Positions 46,244 to 57,695 of a stretch of 64,000 nucleotides of DNA are shown in pieces. Numbering within the stretch: position 1 is the stretch's first letter; each line of letters starts with the position of its first letter. The stretch spans positions 60,349,001 through 60,413,000 of the forward strand of contig CM073887.1 of NCBI GenBank assembly GCA_037176705.1, in the 5' to 3' direction. This DNA comes from Molossus alvarezi (Eukaryota; Chordata; Mammalia; Chiroptera; Molossidae). The notes below the pieces were generated by a model that saw only the letters and a list, made by a program, of their open reading frames with translations, was not told where the DNA came from and did not search any database. The translations under genes and the position numbers were made by a program.

Positions 46244-46589
46244 AAAGGTAACATCTTGGTTTGGGACATGAATGCCATTTTCCAAATGGTGACCAATCAT
46301 GGACTTGATCCCCGGAGCCCCCTCTCTCCCAAGACCTTTAAACGACTGCACAGAAAGTTAGTGTCAGGACTCACCACCTGCCTCCCCTGTACCCTACACT
46401 CGTTTTCTTTAGAAGGAGATCCCTGTAATGAGGAATAATGTCATCACTTGTCTCATGTAGACAGAGCCGCTGCTTAGCTTGTTCCAGGGTAGTAGAACTA
46501 GAATATATCAGCCTTGCTATCAAAGCGCAAAGCACTTACCATCATAGCAGCCATCACATTAATAATAACCATCTGAATCAGTAATAACA

Positions 46590-46800
46590 AAAACCACCAC
46601 CACTGGCTAGAGGAGGGGAAATGGGGAGTTGTTGGGTAGAGAGTTTCGGTTTTGCAAGACAAAAATTCTAGAGAGCTATTGCTCAACAATAAGAATATAA
46701 TTAACACAACTGAACTGCACACTTAAAATAATTAAGATCGTAAATTTTGTTATGTGCTGTTTTAAACCACAATTAGTAATTAAAAAACAACAACAACAAA
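46590..46800 (+). mobile_element. L1M-type 3' end, short
   Basis: CACAACTGAACTGCACACTTAAAATAATTAAGATCGTAAATTTTGTTATGTG, then (AAC)n-like tail. Confidence 0.65.
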
Positions 46801-46859
46801 AAACAACTACCACTGTTCTCCATACCTGACTTAAGTGTTGAGAATATGCCGGGAATTCT

Positions 46860-47010
46860 GCTGTGGACCCACACAGCAGCCCTGAGAGACAGATGTTATC
46901 ATCTCCACTTTACAGACGAGGAAGAACGATTCCAAGAGATGAAGTGAGCTCCCCAAAGTCAGTCACTATCAAGAGGGGAGCTGGATTTGCACCCAGTCTG
47001 TCTGACTCCA
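46860..47010 (-). mobile_element. MIR SINE, reverse
   Basis: TATCATCTCCACTTTACAGACGAGGAAG and TGGATTTGCACCCAGTCTGTCTGACTCCAGGG are core and head in reverse. Confidence 0.75.
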
Positions 47011-49984
47011 GGGCTTTGCCCTTCCCAGCATACTCATGGCCTCTTCATGACGCTGACTTCTCTGGTCGCTCTCAGGAGAGTAAAGCCCTTAGTCTCTATC
47101 CCGGGATCTAGAACCAGAGAGGAATCAGAGTTCTGGTCTACCACATTGTTCTCTTAGAACCAAGATCCCCACTTCCTTTAAAAAGTGTTTATGGTTCAAC
47201 AATGGCTACATCTTGTCTTGGTTTTTTTTTGGCCCTTGGAGTGAAAACTCTGCCCTTTGTCTTTAGTACAAAGAAACAATATTCATTGCAGACAACTATC
47301 TCTGAAGTCCTGCTCTGGTCCTCAGAGAGGACTGTCTGTAGTTGAAGGTTTGTGGAAGAAAACTATTGGAAAATCACAGATTTGTTCATTTATAAAACTA
47401 GCATTTCTTATAATATACACGTTTTTAAAGTTTATATAAATATATGATTATACTGATGTACTATATATTGATATTGATATCATTTATATATTATTGATCT
47501 GTTATATTATATGTTTATTTAAACTAGCATTTCTCCCTTAGCTATCAAATGGTTATCAAGAGTGGACAAAATATTTTATTAATGAAATATATTTGACATA
47601 TGACACTGCTTAAATTTAAGGTGTACATGTTAATTTGATACGTTTATATTTTATATGTATATGATTGCCACTGTAGCAATAATTAGCACCTCTATCATGT
47701 TACATATTTGTCATTTCTTTTTAGTGGTTGGAATACTTAAGTTCCAGTCTCAGTAAGTTTGATGATTATAATATAATAGTGTTGTCCGTATGTGGACAAA
47801 ATATGTTAAAGATGAAGACATTATGGATGACATCCATTCCATTTTCTTTTGTTACCTGAAATCCTCAAATATGTGCCTTTCTAGAAACTTGAATAATAAT
47901 CTTAAGGACTTTAAGAGCTGCACTGGTGGTCAGGTCCAACCACCTTGGCCAAATGAGTAAACTGAGGCCCTGAGAGTTTAGGAGTGAGCCCAAGGTCATG
48001 AGTCAGTGCACACACAGCAGTCACCAGAAAGCAAATCAAAGAGATATTTAAAGAGCCACTAAACATAAACACAACTTGAACCACGCAAGCTCACATCACG
48101 TAATTTCTTTGGAATATGCTGTGATAAGGATCACATTTCCATTTCCCTTTATATTTTTCCAACAACAGCTCATGATACAATTTGTACAGCTCCTGGTAAC
48201 TTGCACTGGGGAAAATTTGGGGAAGGAAAAAAAAAGGACCACGTTTCAAAGGAACCAGATCTGATAAGGGAGCAGAAATATTTACTCCATTATTTCAAGA
48301 GGCAGGTTCTTTGTTTCTCAGACACTTCCTGTTTTAAAAATAGCTTTCCACAACTGTTCCAGGACTTGATTGTACTTTTACATGAAATTGACTTTGAAGA
48401 TGTGATTTCATTTACTTGGAGCAAGTCGCAGATAACAGTCATTCTTTTTCCAAAATGATGTTAAGACCAGGTATCCTGAGCCCTTGGGGTTCTGGTTCCA
48501 CTGGAGCTGGAGGTGGATTATTGGACCTCAAGTGGGTGGAGAGTCAGCTGCCACAGGTGGGAGCCAGGGGACGTCACCTCCTAAAGGGCAAAGGCTTCCA
48601 ACCATTAGGGCAGTATGTCAACAATATTACAAAATCAAAAGTTGCCGCTCATCTGAAGATGTGACTGACAGAGGGTGTTACTTTTCATTTTGTTAGGTGT
48701 GATCACGGAACAGTGGTTATAGGGGAAGGTGCCACATTTCTTAGCAACACATACTTGAACGTGGATGGGTAAAGTGACGTCACAACCCAATTGTTTTAAG
48801 GCATATTTGCCAAAAGGAGGAAAGGAAAAAGGGGATTGGAGAAGCGAAAGTGGCAAAATCAAAATGAGAATTGATGCTGGGCGATGGGTGTGGTGGTTTA
48901 TTGTGCTCTTCTTGCTACTATTATGTTTGGAGATTTTCATAATACATTTTTTTCAAACTGGATCCTCTGTTTTTCAGGAAAGGGTGTGAGTGTTCTCTGC
49001 CAAGGAAGAGGCAGAATAGAGCCTGTGGGAGTGGGGATGGATTGGTGGATTTTGAGGCTGATTGTATACACAGCAGATGTGTGTGTATACATGTTTGTGT
49101 GTATGTGTGTCTGGGAAAGAAGAAAACAGGATTTAAAACTGGTTCAACCTTTTTTGGAGGGGCCTGAGAACTTCTAAGAATCAGATGAAAATGTCATGAA
49201 CAAAAACAAACAACAAAAATACACAAATGTGCATTCAAGGGTTGGTGAGTTCCCTGAAGCCCATCCCATTCCCCTGAGAAAGAACTCATTCAATTCATTG
49301 CATGCTCCAATTCAATGCATGGTCTCCCATTTCTAACGAGCCTCTTTCTGTATCTTTTCTGGGTACAATGGTTATGTAGAGAAGCAGCAGGCAACAAGAA
49401 ACAAAGCTTTTCTAAGACAAGCCAAATGCTGAGCCGCCACCGCTGGCTGGCTTTGGGACTCTGGACAAAATAACTGCAGATGTTGAGCCTTGGTTTTCCC
49501 ATCAGGAAAATAGGCTAACACCTCACCCTCCTGATCAACATAGCTGCTCTGAGGTTAGAACAAAATGATAGAAGTCAAATGGCTCTGAAAGTTGTGAGGT
49601 TTTCACCAAATAGACAGTCTGGGTCTCATGTTGAAATAGGGAGTGGTAGCCACCTTCAAGAGAGGTACTGTGGTGCCTTCCCTCAGGGGTCATGATGGAA
49701 GGGCCCGTGGCACAGGGCTTTCGGGTTTATTCTGGGGCTCCTCCACAGGAGGGGGAAGAATTAGCATCACCTCCAGCACATTGTGGAAGCTGCCCACTCT
49801 TCCAGAGAATATTAGGGGCACCTCACAAATTAGGAAGTCCATAACCTTGTACCAGACCCCAGACCCACGTCACTGCACTGACCAGTTCTCCCCAAAGTTG
49901 TCAAGGTTATCAAAACCAAGAAAGTCCCAGAAACTTTCTCAGCCCAGAGGCACCTAAGGAGACATGATGACTAAATGTAACGTG
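47011..49984. other. AT-rich intergenic DNA, no gene seen
   Basis: 47.38-47.56 kb is TATA-rich low-complexity. 47.57-47.80 kb resembles a reverse L1 3' part (GAAATATATTTGACATATGACA). 47.94-48.02 kb is a reverse MIR piece. 48.6-48.95 kb looks like the 3' end of an interspersed repeat I cannot name (GATGCTGGGCGATGGGTGTGG). 49.44-49.56 kb is a + MIR piece. Confidence 0.45.
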
Positions 49985-50215
49985 AGATCTGGGGACAGAA
50001 AAAAGACATTAGTGAAAAACAGGAAATCTGAATAATGTATGGGCTTTAGTTAATAATAGTATCTCAATATTGGTTCCTTAATTGTAACAAATGTAAGATA
50101 GTAAAAGTAGGGGAAATTGTGTGAGGGCCTTATGGGAACTCTCTGTAGTATCTTTGTGATTTTTCTGCAAATCTAAAACTGGGTCTGAAAAGTAAAATTA
50201 AAGTGCAAAACCAAG
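49985..50215 (+). mobile_element. L1 3' end fragment
   Basis: GGGCTTTAGTTAATAATAGTATC, TTAATTGTAACAAATGTAAG and TTATGGGAACTCTCTGTAGTATC are closely similar to the 3'UTR of the 25.6-27.0 kb L1. Confidence 0.7.
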
Positions 50216-50224
50216 CAAATAGTC

Positions 50225-50580
50225 ATCCCTTGTTATCCAGAGACTCAACTATAGGACCTCCACAGATACCAAAACTCCCGGATGCCCAATTTCTTATATA
50301 AAAGAGTGTAGTATTTGCATGTAACCTATGCATATCCTCTCATAGGCTTTAAATCAGCTCTAGATTACTCATAATACCTAATACAAAGTAAATGTAAATA
50401 GATGACATACTATTGTTTAGAGAATAATGACAAAAGTCTATACATGTTCAGTAGATGCATAGGTCTGGCTACATAGTACATGTCAGCAACAACATAAGTT
50501 TTTCCCTCAATATTTTCTATCCACCATTGGTTGAATACGTGGATGCAGAATCCGCAAACATGGAGGTCAACTGTACCTCT
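50225..50580. mobile_element. Tigger/MER44-like DNA transposon (family name uncertain)
   Basis: CATCCCTTGTTATCCAGAGACTC at one end and CCGCAAACATGGAGGTCAACTGTAC at the other, with CTCTAGATTACTCATAATACCTAATAC and CTATACATGTTCAGTAGATGCA inside, match the common Tc1-mariner derived repeat with terminal similarity. Confidence 0.6.
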
Positions 50581-51419
50581 CAGAATATCGTCCTGGCTGG
50601 GATAAAGCACTGGGAATCAGGAAGCTGAGAGCCAGTGTGCAGGGGGTTGGGGTTGGCACAGCCCTGCCTAGTGGAGAAGGAAGGGGAGAAAGCAGAGATG
50701 GGGACCCAGACATACAGAACACACTGAGAAACAAAAGGGCTTGTAGGAGCTAACTCAGATAAGGCTGGTTCTGTGTGTGCCCTATGACTTCCAGTAAAGG
50801 CTGATTCTGGAACATTCCAGGCCTGCTTAGTCCTGATGTTGTCATCTGGCTCCCTTGCAGTTTTGGGGTCGGAGGTTTCTCTGGATAAAGGCTGTCCCAA
50901 GGCTGTGTTCAGGCTATTCAGATTTAAATCTTTATCATCTTCACCTGAGAGAAGTTGGCCTAGGACGTCTTCTTTGCCTGGGGACAGAGAAAAGCAAAGC
51001 AGGACCAAGTCTGCAATGTCTTCAGCATGTCCTAAGGTCATCTGAACAGTTATATCCAAGCTTCTGGAATGTTCTAGGGGAATTCAGCTGTGTCCTAGTG
51101 GAAAGCTCTCTCAGTCTCCAGATTCCAAGTTCATGGCATGAAGACTGCCCCCATGCCTCACCCTCATGTAGATCAGGCCTCAGTGAACTGTGTGCAGGAA
51201 TCTTTTCAAACAGCAGAGGTGACAAAGAACTGAATCCTTAGGGGACAGGGTGACACATGAAAACTTCCAAAATTAGTTTTCTCTGTGGTCCTAGAATCTA
51301 CTTAATAGAAGTTAAACAGAAAACTCAACCTGGTGTTCCACATCACTGGGGCTGGTCTGCCTCTGTGACATCAAGTGTAAACATTAATGCAAGGAAAACA
51401 ATGTTTAAATGAAAGGGAA
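50581..51419. other. Unassigned DNA before the EPS15L1 3' end
   Basis: The 50.58-51.24 kb part is open for long stretches on both strands (159 codons on -, 128 on +) but encodes nothing I recognise. There is no splice or start evidence. Confidence 0.4.
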
Positions 51420-51825
51420 GAAGAAATTCTTGTTTTGTATTAAAATATTTTATATTAATCATTCAAACTTAATTTTTATACAACGAATGCATACATCGCC
51501 AGGTATCTGTCTTAGGTTGGGGGGGCGGCAGGGTGGGTGCACCCTGGCACAGGTACTCAAAGCAGCTATGAGCAGTCTGGAAGGCCAGGAGACACCGCAC
51601 GCTCCCTCTGCCTGTTCTAGGCAGGGCACTGTCACCAGACAGGGATCTCACAGTGGAGAGGTGATGGCGGTGGTGGTGGCAGTGGCCTGTGCCTTTCCAG
51701 GCCTCTCGCAGGGTGAGCCACCTTTCCTCACCTGGGCCGAGCCACCGAGAGCCTGAGGCCTTCTGACCAGCAAGTCCTTGACCTATAGTGGCTGTGACAT
51801 GTCACAACATGAAACGGGGACCGCT

Positions 51826-51859
<34 letters not shown>

Positions 51860-51937
51860 AGACTTCGGAGTTTTTTCCTTTTGAAAACCCAGTTCCACGG
51901 CAGTCCTGCCCTAGCGCACGTGCTTGGTTGGCCTTGC
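51420..51937 (-). other. EPS15L1: EPS15L1 3'UTR (long isoform), approximate
   Basis: The sequence downstream of the TAG on the - strand carries a (CA)n run (complement of 51827-51857) and ends in an AT-rich patch. That patch has TATAAA- and AATATA-like variants but no perfect AATAAA (complement of about 51448-51480). The end is therefore uncertain. No coding feature or recognised interspersed repeat is seen in it. Confidence 0.45.
51827..51857 (-). repeat. (GT)n microsatellite in the EPS15L1 3'UTR
   Basis: A 31-base GT run lies about 80 bases past the EPS15L1 stop; the transcript would carry (CA)n. Confidence 0.9.
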
Positions 51938-52084
51938 CTAGGTGGCTGGCATGTCAGCCTTGCTGAGCGCGATGGCCAGCTCCAGGTCCTCCTGCTCCTG
52001 CCGCCGCAGCCGCGCCAGCCTCTCCTGCTCCGCCTTCTCACTTTCCCGCTTGGCCCACGCCAGCTGCTGCTCCTCATTGCCAAA
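51938..52084 (-). CDS. EPS15L1: EPS15L1 last coding exon (UIM-bearing C-terminus)
   Basis: On the - strand an acceptor (CTTTTGCAG) is followed by an open frame starting FGNEEQQLAWAKRESEKAEQ and ending ADMPAT with a TAG stop at 51938-51940. It contains two ubiquitin-interacting-motif-like helices: one around EEQQLAWAKRES and one around QEDLELAIALSKADM. This is the C-terminal tail of EPS15/EPS15R, the endocytic scaffolds of clathrin-coated pits, where UIMs bind ubiquitinated cargo and direct coupled mono-ubiquitination. The exon starts in phase 0, matching the end of the upstream exon. Forty-eight residues are encoded. Confidence 0.95.
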   Translation of the reverse strand, partial: FGNEEQQLAWAKRESEKAEQERLARLRRQEQEDLELAIALSKADMPAT

Positions 52085-52491
52085 CTGCAAAAGAAAAACG
52101 AAGGTTGGGTTACATGGCCTGGGAGCCGCAGACTTCGGCTGGGGGTAGGCGGTGCACGGGGACAGGGGAGGAGACCCAGAAAAGGCGTGTCAAATGTGGG
52201 CAGGGTGCAGGGAACCGTACGCAATGTTGGAATGCATGGGGGGGAGGGGGCGCATGTGTGAAAAACCAGAGGTTTGTATCTTGGTTGGGGGTAGGAGGGG
52301 ACACACACGCCCCAGCCCTGACCCAGTGTGGAAGGGGTCACATGCATGGAGAAGCAGGGCCGAGTCTGACCTTAACTGCTACCTTGGACCTCAGAGAAAC
52401 TAGCCGCCTGAGCCCTGTTGGGAACTGAAGCAGGCAACGTGACAACAGTGTGGGGACACCGAGAAAACTCCAGTGACCCCCAGGACTGAGT

Positions 52492-52671
52492 CTATGAGGC
52501 TTCATGAACATGGGAGAAGCCCCGCTCAGCTTCCTCTGGGGTCGGTGGGGTGTCTCTAAAAGCAGCCGGGGAGCAGAGGTCAGCTGAACCCCAAGGAGCT
52601 AGGATGGCGAGCCCGCCGAGTCTGGGCCTCCACGGCAGGCTGCTGCTGCTGTTGGGCGACAGGCGCTGGGA
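52492..52671 (-). other. Possible alternative terminal exon of EPS15L1
   Basis: A CTCTGCAG acceptor-like sequence (AG at the complement of 52672-52673) precedes a 59-codon frame that is open in exactly the phase the FTS exon would supply. It starts SQRLSPNSSSSLPWRPRLGG and stops at 52492-52494. It includes a (CAG)4-type serine run. The pyrimidine tract before the AG is weak. It may simply be GC-rich intron. Confidence 0.25.
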
Positions 52672-55600
52672 CTGCAGAGTCTGGCTTGAACAGAGCTCTG
52701 ATTTCAAATGTGTAAAAAGGTCTGTGGAGACAACAGTCTTGAAATGTGGCATCTCCTCCTGCCCAGCCTTGCTCAGGCTCATTCAGGACGAGGCCCTGGC
52801 ATTTACGCTGCCATTCAGTCCACAGGGTTTTCATTGTTGGTGTCCTTCTCCGAAAGGTTCTATTTTTAAAAAATATTTTTTTCAAACAAGGAAGAAAATG
52901 GTTATAATTCTGAGATGGGTGATTTCAAACCATCTGAGGTCCCTTAGCTCTAAGGAAAGAAAAGGAGAGCCAGACCCTGCATGCTCTTCTCTGGCGTGGG
53001 GCCCTGGCTCCCCAGGGTTTGCCCTGGAGGTCCCATCATTCTGCTCCGTCTCCGAGCGAGGTGCCTCTGGCCCTGGGGGCCCTGATATACGAGCAAAGCT
53101 GTGGCCTGTTCCCAGCCTTGGCCTCCCTTAGCCAGAATCTCTGCCCTTGGCACTGATTCTGTCAAGCACTGGGTGACACCAGAGATAAAGAGGAAGGCTG
53201 GACCTCGGACAGGCACCCAGGAGAGGAGACAGATAGATAATCCCAATCCAACACAGGCTCCTATGGAGGCCCTTGCAGGTCCCACTGGGGTGCTGGAAAA
53301 AGGAAGTGTGACAGGAACTCACAGCTACTTCTTCACACTCACAATCTGCACAGAGTCTGAGTGACAACCCAGGAGGTGGGACCCTGAGACTGATCGAAAC
53401 ACTAAGGCCAGGAGAGGGGAGGTGACTGCAGTCCCCAAGTCCTCAGCAGCCTAGACTCTGCTTGGGTTGGGGAGGGGAGTAGGGGGCTATCAGCTGGTGC
53501 TGCAGGAAGAGCTGGAGTACAGGATGGTCCTCAGGCCTCCAGTCTCCCTGCGACTCTGGGTATGGAGGGACCGAGCACCCAACCCTGGCACTGCCAGAAG
53601 CGAGGACTGGATGGGAGGGGCTGGACCAAGACCGGCCTGCAGGCCCCAGAAAGGAGCTGAAAGTTCCCCTCAGAAGTTCCTTGGGCCAGCGAGGGGGGTG
53701 ATCTAATTGGCAGTTTTGAATGATTCATGGTTCGATGGCTGGTGTGGGAGTGAGACGGGGCTAGATGGTGGGGACCCAGGCAGGGGAGCGAAAAGGGGTG
53801 GGAAAAGGGGTGGAGGGAACCTGGTCTGGAGGGCGAGGTGGGTAGCCCAGAAGACCTCTCCCCACCTGGCCTCAGGAGTCAGCACGAAGCGCCATTATGG
53901 GAGGAAAGGTTGCGTCTTTGTTTCTTAGAGAAACTGCCCAGAAAAATGCACGGGGGTTGAATGGGTCTCCTTGAACACTGGCTCCCACCCCTTATGTTTC
54001 CACCACTGGTCACAGATAAGCCGCATCACCTCCTGCACTATGTGGGGAATTTTCCAATACCCCAACAGGAGAAAAACAAGGAAAAAACAACAAGTGCTGG
54101 TGGAAATGACTCCAGGGTACTGCTGACAGTAGAGGGAGGAGATAGGTCCACTGACAGGGACCCGGCCTTCTGCCTGCTCAAAGGAGGGGTGGGCGCTCAC
54201 AAGTAATGACACGGCTTCTCTGGGTCAAAGCTTGGAACCAAGGCCTTAGTCCCCCATGGTCCCTGCCCAGCCCGTGTCTCAGAGCCACCTGCTCAAGGGG
54301 CTGCATTTTCAGATGAAACATGCTGGTAGAAACATTCCAGAAGCCTTCTGAGAGAACTGGCTCAAGGACAGCCTAGGCCCCACTGTGAAGACTTGAATCA
54401 AGCCTGTGGTTTAAACACTGGAGAAGCATCGTGGACTGTGATATCTGAGAAAACAGGAGGAAGGGGGTCTCTGTGTCTCAAATCAGCTGCCAGACCTTTT
54501 GGAGCTCTGATCTCTGTACCATTCTTGTGCCATCATGAGGCTGAGACACAGTGGGGCTGAGCATGCTGCCCCTCTAACACTCCTGCCCAAGGGCACCCGC
54601 TCAGAATGAACACCAGGGGGTTTTATTTATTAATCTGTGATTCAGATAACTCCTCACATGAGGGCCAGGTGCCATGCCTCACTGGGGACCAACATCTGCA
54701 ACCTGAGACATCTAGCGGCACTGCTACCACATCACCCAAGGGGACACTTCTAGCCACCTCCCATTAACTCACTTATTCTGATATTAAAATTGCATCCAAC
54801 TCTCCACAATGCAAAGCTTATACCATCTGACATTTTCTCTGCTCTCAATGCAGACTTCCGGAAAAAAGGGCTGTTTTGCTAACCTATAAATACTACTTCC
54901 TAATAAACACATTCGCATGAGACAGAAAGGCTGGTTTTTAAAGAAATCCTGGAGAGGTTTCCCATGAACAAGCACAAGTAACCCATTGATGGAAACTCAG
55001 GACTCATAAATTAGAGGGATCCAGGGTGGCAGAGCTGGGGTACCAAAGGGGGACTGCATGCGTGTGTGACATTGGTGCCTGAACTCCAACATGGACCAAG
55101 CTACCTTTGCACAGGTAACACCATGTCTTGGTGGCACTCAGAACATCTGACCTGAAAGTCACGCTGCCGGTCTGCTGGGCGGTTAGAAACCCCCCTGTGT
55201 TTACTGGGGGAGCTAAAATCCACAAACCAGAGGAATTCACTTTGGCCTTTTGTGACTTAGCACAAATCAAGGTCCAGTGAACGCCAAAACCACTGGCTGA
55301 TGGGCTGAACCCCCAGACGCCATGAAAATGCAAAGACATACTGGGTCCCCAGAGGGGACAGGTTTTGACATTCTGGGACTATGGTACGACCAAGGGAAAC
55401 AAAGCAAACCAGTCAGGTGTCCTATCTCTCCTCTACCCCATCTCATCAGAGGGGGCTGAATCTCACTGATTTTCAGATTTCCTCTGGAAAAACTGGGGCA
55501 TCCAAAGCAGGAAAGGTGATTTTAAACAGAAAACAGAGCTGCAAACTCAACTGGGCAGAATCAGATTCCCCGCCTGGAAATGAGGGTGATTAAATACCAG

Positions 55601-55911
55601 GAGTGTTTTAAAATCAAAGTTAACAAGTTTTGACTAAATGAAAGCTTAAAACCTTAGGGTGTTTTTTTAATGTTTTCTAAAACCCAGCCATTGGGAGGGG
55701 AAGGGGAGAGGGGGTACACAGGAAACAGAACTATCCATTTCAGAAAAAGAACAGTCATTTCTTCAAATTGCCATTCAAATCCACTCACCCCTCTGCCCTG
55801 CCCAAAACAAAGTACCTGAGTCATGCATGAATGGTTCTATTTTTTTCATCAGCATTTAATATTTTTTCCACCAAAACACAAACGCAGTGCTATTCAAGAA
55901 ACTGTAGATAA

Positions 55912-57062
55912 AGCGGGTTTTGTTTCTGGCTTTTATTAATAATGTCTCCATTTGTACACATCCAGTGTGCACAGGTTGTCAACAAAACCGAGCTAACTGC
56001 AGTTGTAAAATATTTACAGGTCGCCAAGAGCCAGGAACATAGCAGCATACTGGGCAGCTTCAGTAAGCCACAGGATAGTGGGGCCTAAGGTGGCTCTGAA
56101 ATGAATCAGGCGTTCACAGGGCACAGATATGGATGGCAGAGCTTGTTTTAAGAAGGATATTCGAGGAGTCAAAGCATCTATAAATAATGCATGTCACACC
56201 TAACCAGGAAATAAGGTACTTGGCAAATCTAAACAAAGAAAACTTTAAAAAAAATATATGGGTGCACAACAGACAGTAAAAATGATTCTGGGAAGACAAA
56301 CTCCGAAGCTCTCTGAGAACAAGATGTTTGGGTACTGATGAGGGTGCCAAAAACACCCTAAAGTGACAGCATTTTATAATCTGGAATCTTTTTTCACACC
56401 GAGAAATAGAGCCGGACTTCTGAAAAGGCACTTGAATTTGCTAAATTGGCTTTTTGAGGGTTTGGGGGTTTTTTTTGCAAAAGGGCAGAGCTTCAGAGTG
56501 GTTGTTCTAGGTTGGATTTCTCTTTTCATCAGAGCTGGTAACTGAAATAAAAGTTTTTAAAAACCCAAACTGCTCTTCCTTCATGCACATCTCCTGGGTC
56601 CTCCAATTCATACTTGCTGCACAAAATGCACTGAGGTGGGACAGTAAGAACTCCTGCACAGAGACCTTTTAGGAACAGTGAGACCCTAATGTAACTTTTG
56701 CAATTGTTTTAACACTTTGGAGGCGTCTGATATCTCGGCTTCCAAAAATCAATGAACATAACAGCCTCTGGGTGAGAGAAACAATACAGAGTCAACTGGA
56801 AAAGGGAAAGACAGAAATGGACAGATGTGGCCACCGGATTCAGCTACCATGCAGGAAGGATATGTGCCTTCATCACAAAGTATCCAACCATAGTGCTTTT
56901 TTTTATTGAGAAACATTTTTTTTCTTACAGAAAGCAGCAGTAAAGAATAAATAACATGGGTGATGGTATGAGGTACCAGGAAACGTAAGCCAAAAAAATA
57001 GCCCCAAAGAAGCTGCAAGCGGAGGGGGGAGGGGTGGCACAGAGGTGGAGAACTCAACTTAC
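55912..57062 (-). other. EPS15L1: Candidate alternative EPS15L1 3' end (read-through of the FTS donor)
   Basis: If the donor after FTS is not used, translation continues two residues (V, S) and stops at once. The following - strand sequence is largely non-repetitive for about 1.1 kb and then has an AATAAA signal (complement of 55932-55937). This gives a short isoform lacking the UIMs. My recollection that human EPS15L1 has isoforms differing in this way agrees with it, but transcript data are needed. The same stretch would be intron for the long isoform. Confidence 0.5.
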
Positions 57063-57268
57063 AGAGGTGAAGTCTGCAAAGCCCAGGGAAGAGGCTTTAG
57101 AAGCCTTAGCTGAAGAGGAGGGAGCAAATGGATCTTTTCCACTAAACGGGTCCCCAAACCCCCTTTTATTTTGGAACGGATCACTGCTGTCAGACCCGAG
57201 TGGCTGGAATGGATCGGGGGAGTCGGGAAAGTCTGCAGAACCGAGCTGGCTTACAGGTGTACTTTTAC
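57063..57268 (-). CDS. EPS15L1: EPS15L1 penultimate coding exon (DPF-repeat region)
   Basis: A - strand acceptor (ACTTTTCAG) precedes a 206-base exon whose frame begins with two bases finishing a split codon, then [20 protein letters not shown]. It has four DPF tripeptides (PDPFQ, SDPFQ, GDPFS, KDPFA), the known ligand for the alpha-appendage of AP-2, then GFADFTS and a strong donor (GTAAGT). The phase-0 end joins directly to the FGNEEQ exon at 52084. The upstream coding exons (EH domains, coiled coil) lie beyond 64 kb; none was recognised between 57269 and the window end. Confidence 0.95.
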
Positions 57269-57361
57269 CTGAAAAGTTTAGAAGAAAAAAAAAGGAGAAA
57301 AAAAAGAAATACAAGTTACTGACCAGGGACAGAACGGAGTCCATGAAATGGGGCCCCTCCA

Positions 57362-57695
57362 AACTTATGTTGAGATCCTCAACCCCAGGACCTCAGAATG
57401 TGACTGTATTTGGAGAGGGCCCTTAAAGAGGTAATTAAGTTAAAATGAGATCATTATATGGGACTTAATCTCACTGGTGTCCTTCTAAGAAGAGATCAGG
57501 ACACAGTTCCACAGTAGGAAGACCACGTGAGGACACAGGGAGAAGGCGACAGTGCCAAGGAGAGAAGCCTCAGGAGAAACCAACCTTTCTGACACCTTGA
57601 TCTCATACTTCCAGCCTCCAGAACTATGAAACAATAAATGTCTGTGGTATAAGCTGCCTGGTCTGTGGTACTTACTCATGGCAGCTCCAACAGAC
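57362..57695 (+). mobile_element. MLT1-type LTR (ERVL-MaLR)
   Basis: CTTATGTTGAGATCCTCAACCCC, CTCAGAATGTGACTGTATTTGGAGAGGG, CACTGGTGTCCTTCTAAGAAGAG and CCAGCCTCCAGAACTATGAAACAATAAATG run in + order. Old LTR, no genes. Confidence 0.8.

Larger units (their letters stand above)
52085..57062 (-). other. EPS15L1: EPS15L1 intron between the last two coding exons
   Basis: The intron is about 5 kb and almost free of young SINEs. It holds GC-rich non-repetitive DNA at 52.1-53.9 kb, a CAG-rich open stretch at 52.49-52.67 kb (described separately), and mixed non-coding DNA from 53.9 to 55.9 kb. The long open frames on either strand at 52.5-53.3 kb look like by-products of GC content. Confidence 0.7.

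Noticed and set aside
52550..53131. 193-codon + strand frame in the EPS15L1 intron
   Set aside because: Antisense to the gene, no homology recognised; intron is GC rich here so long frames are expected.
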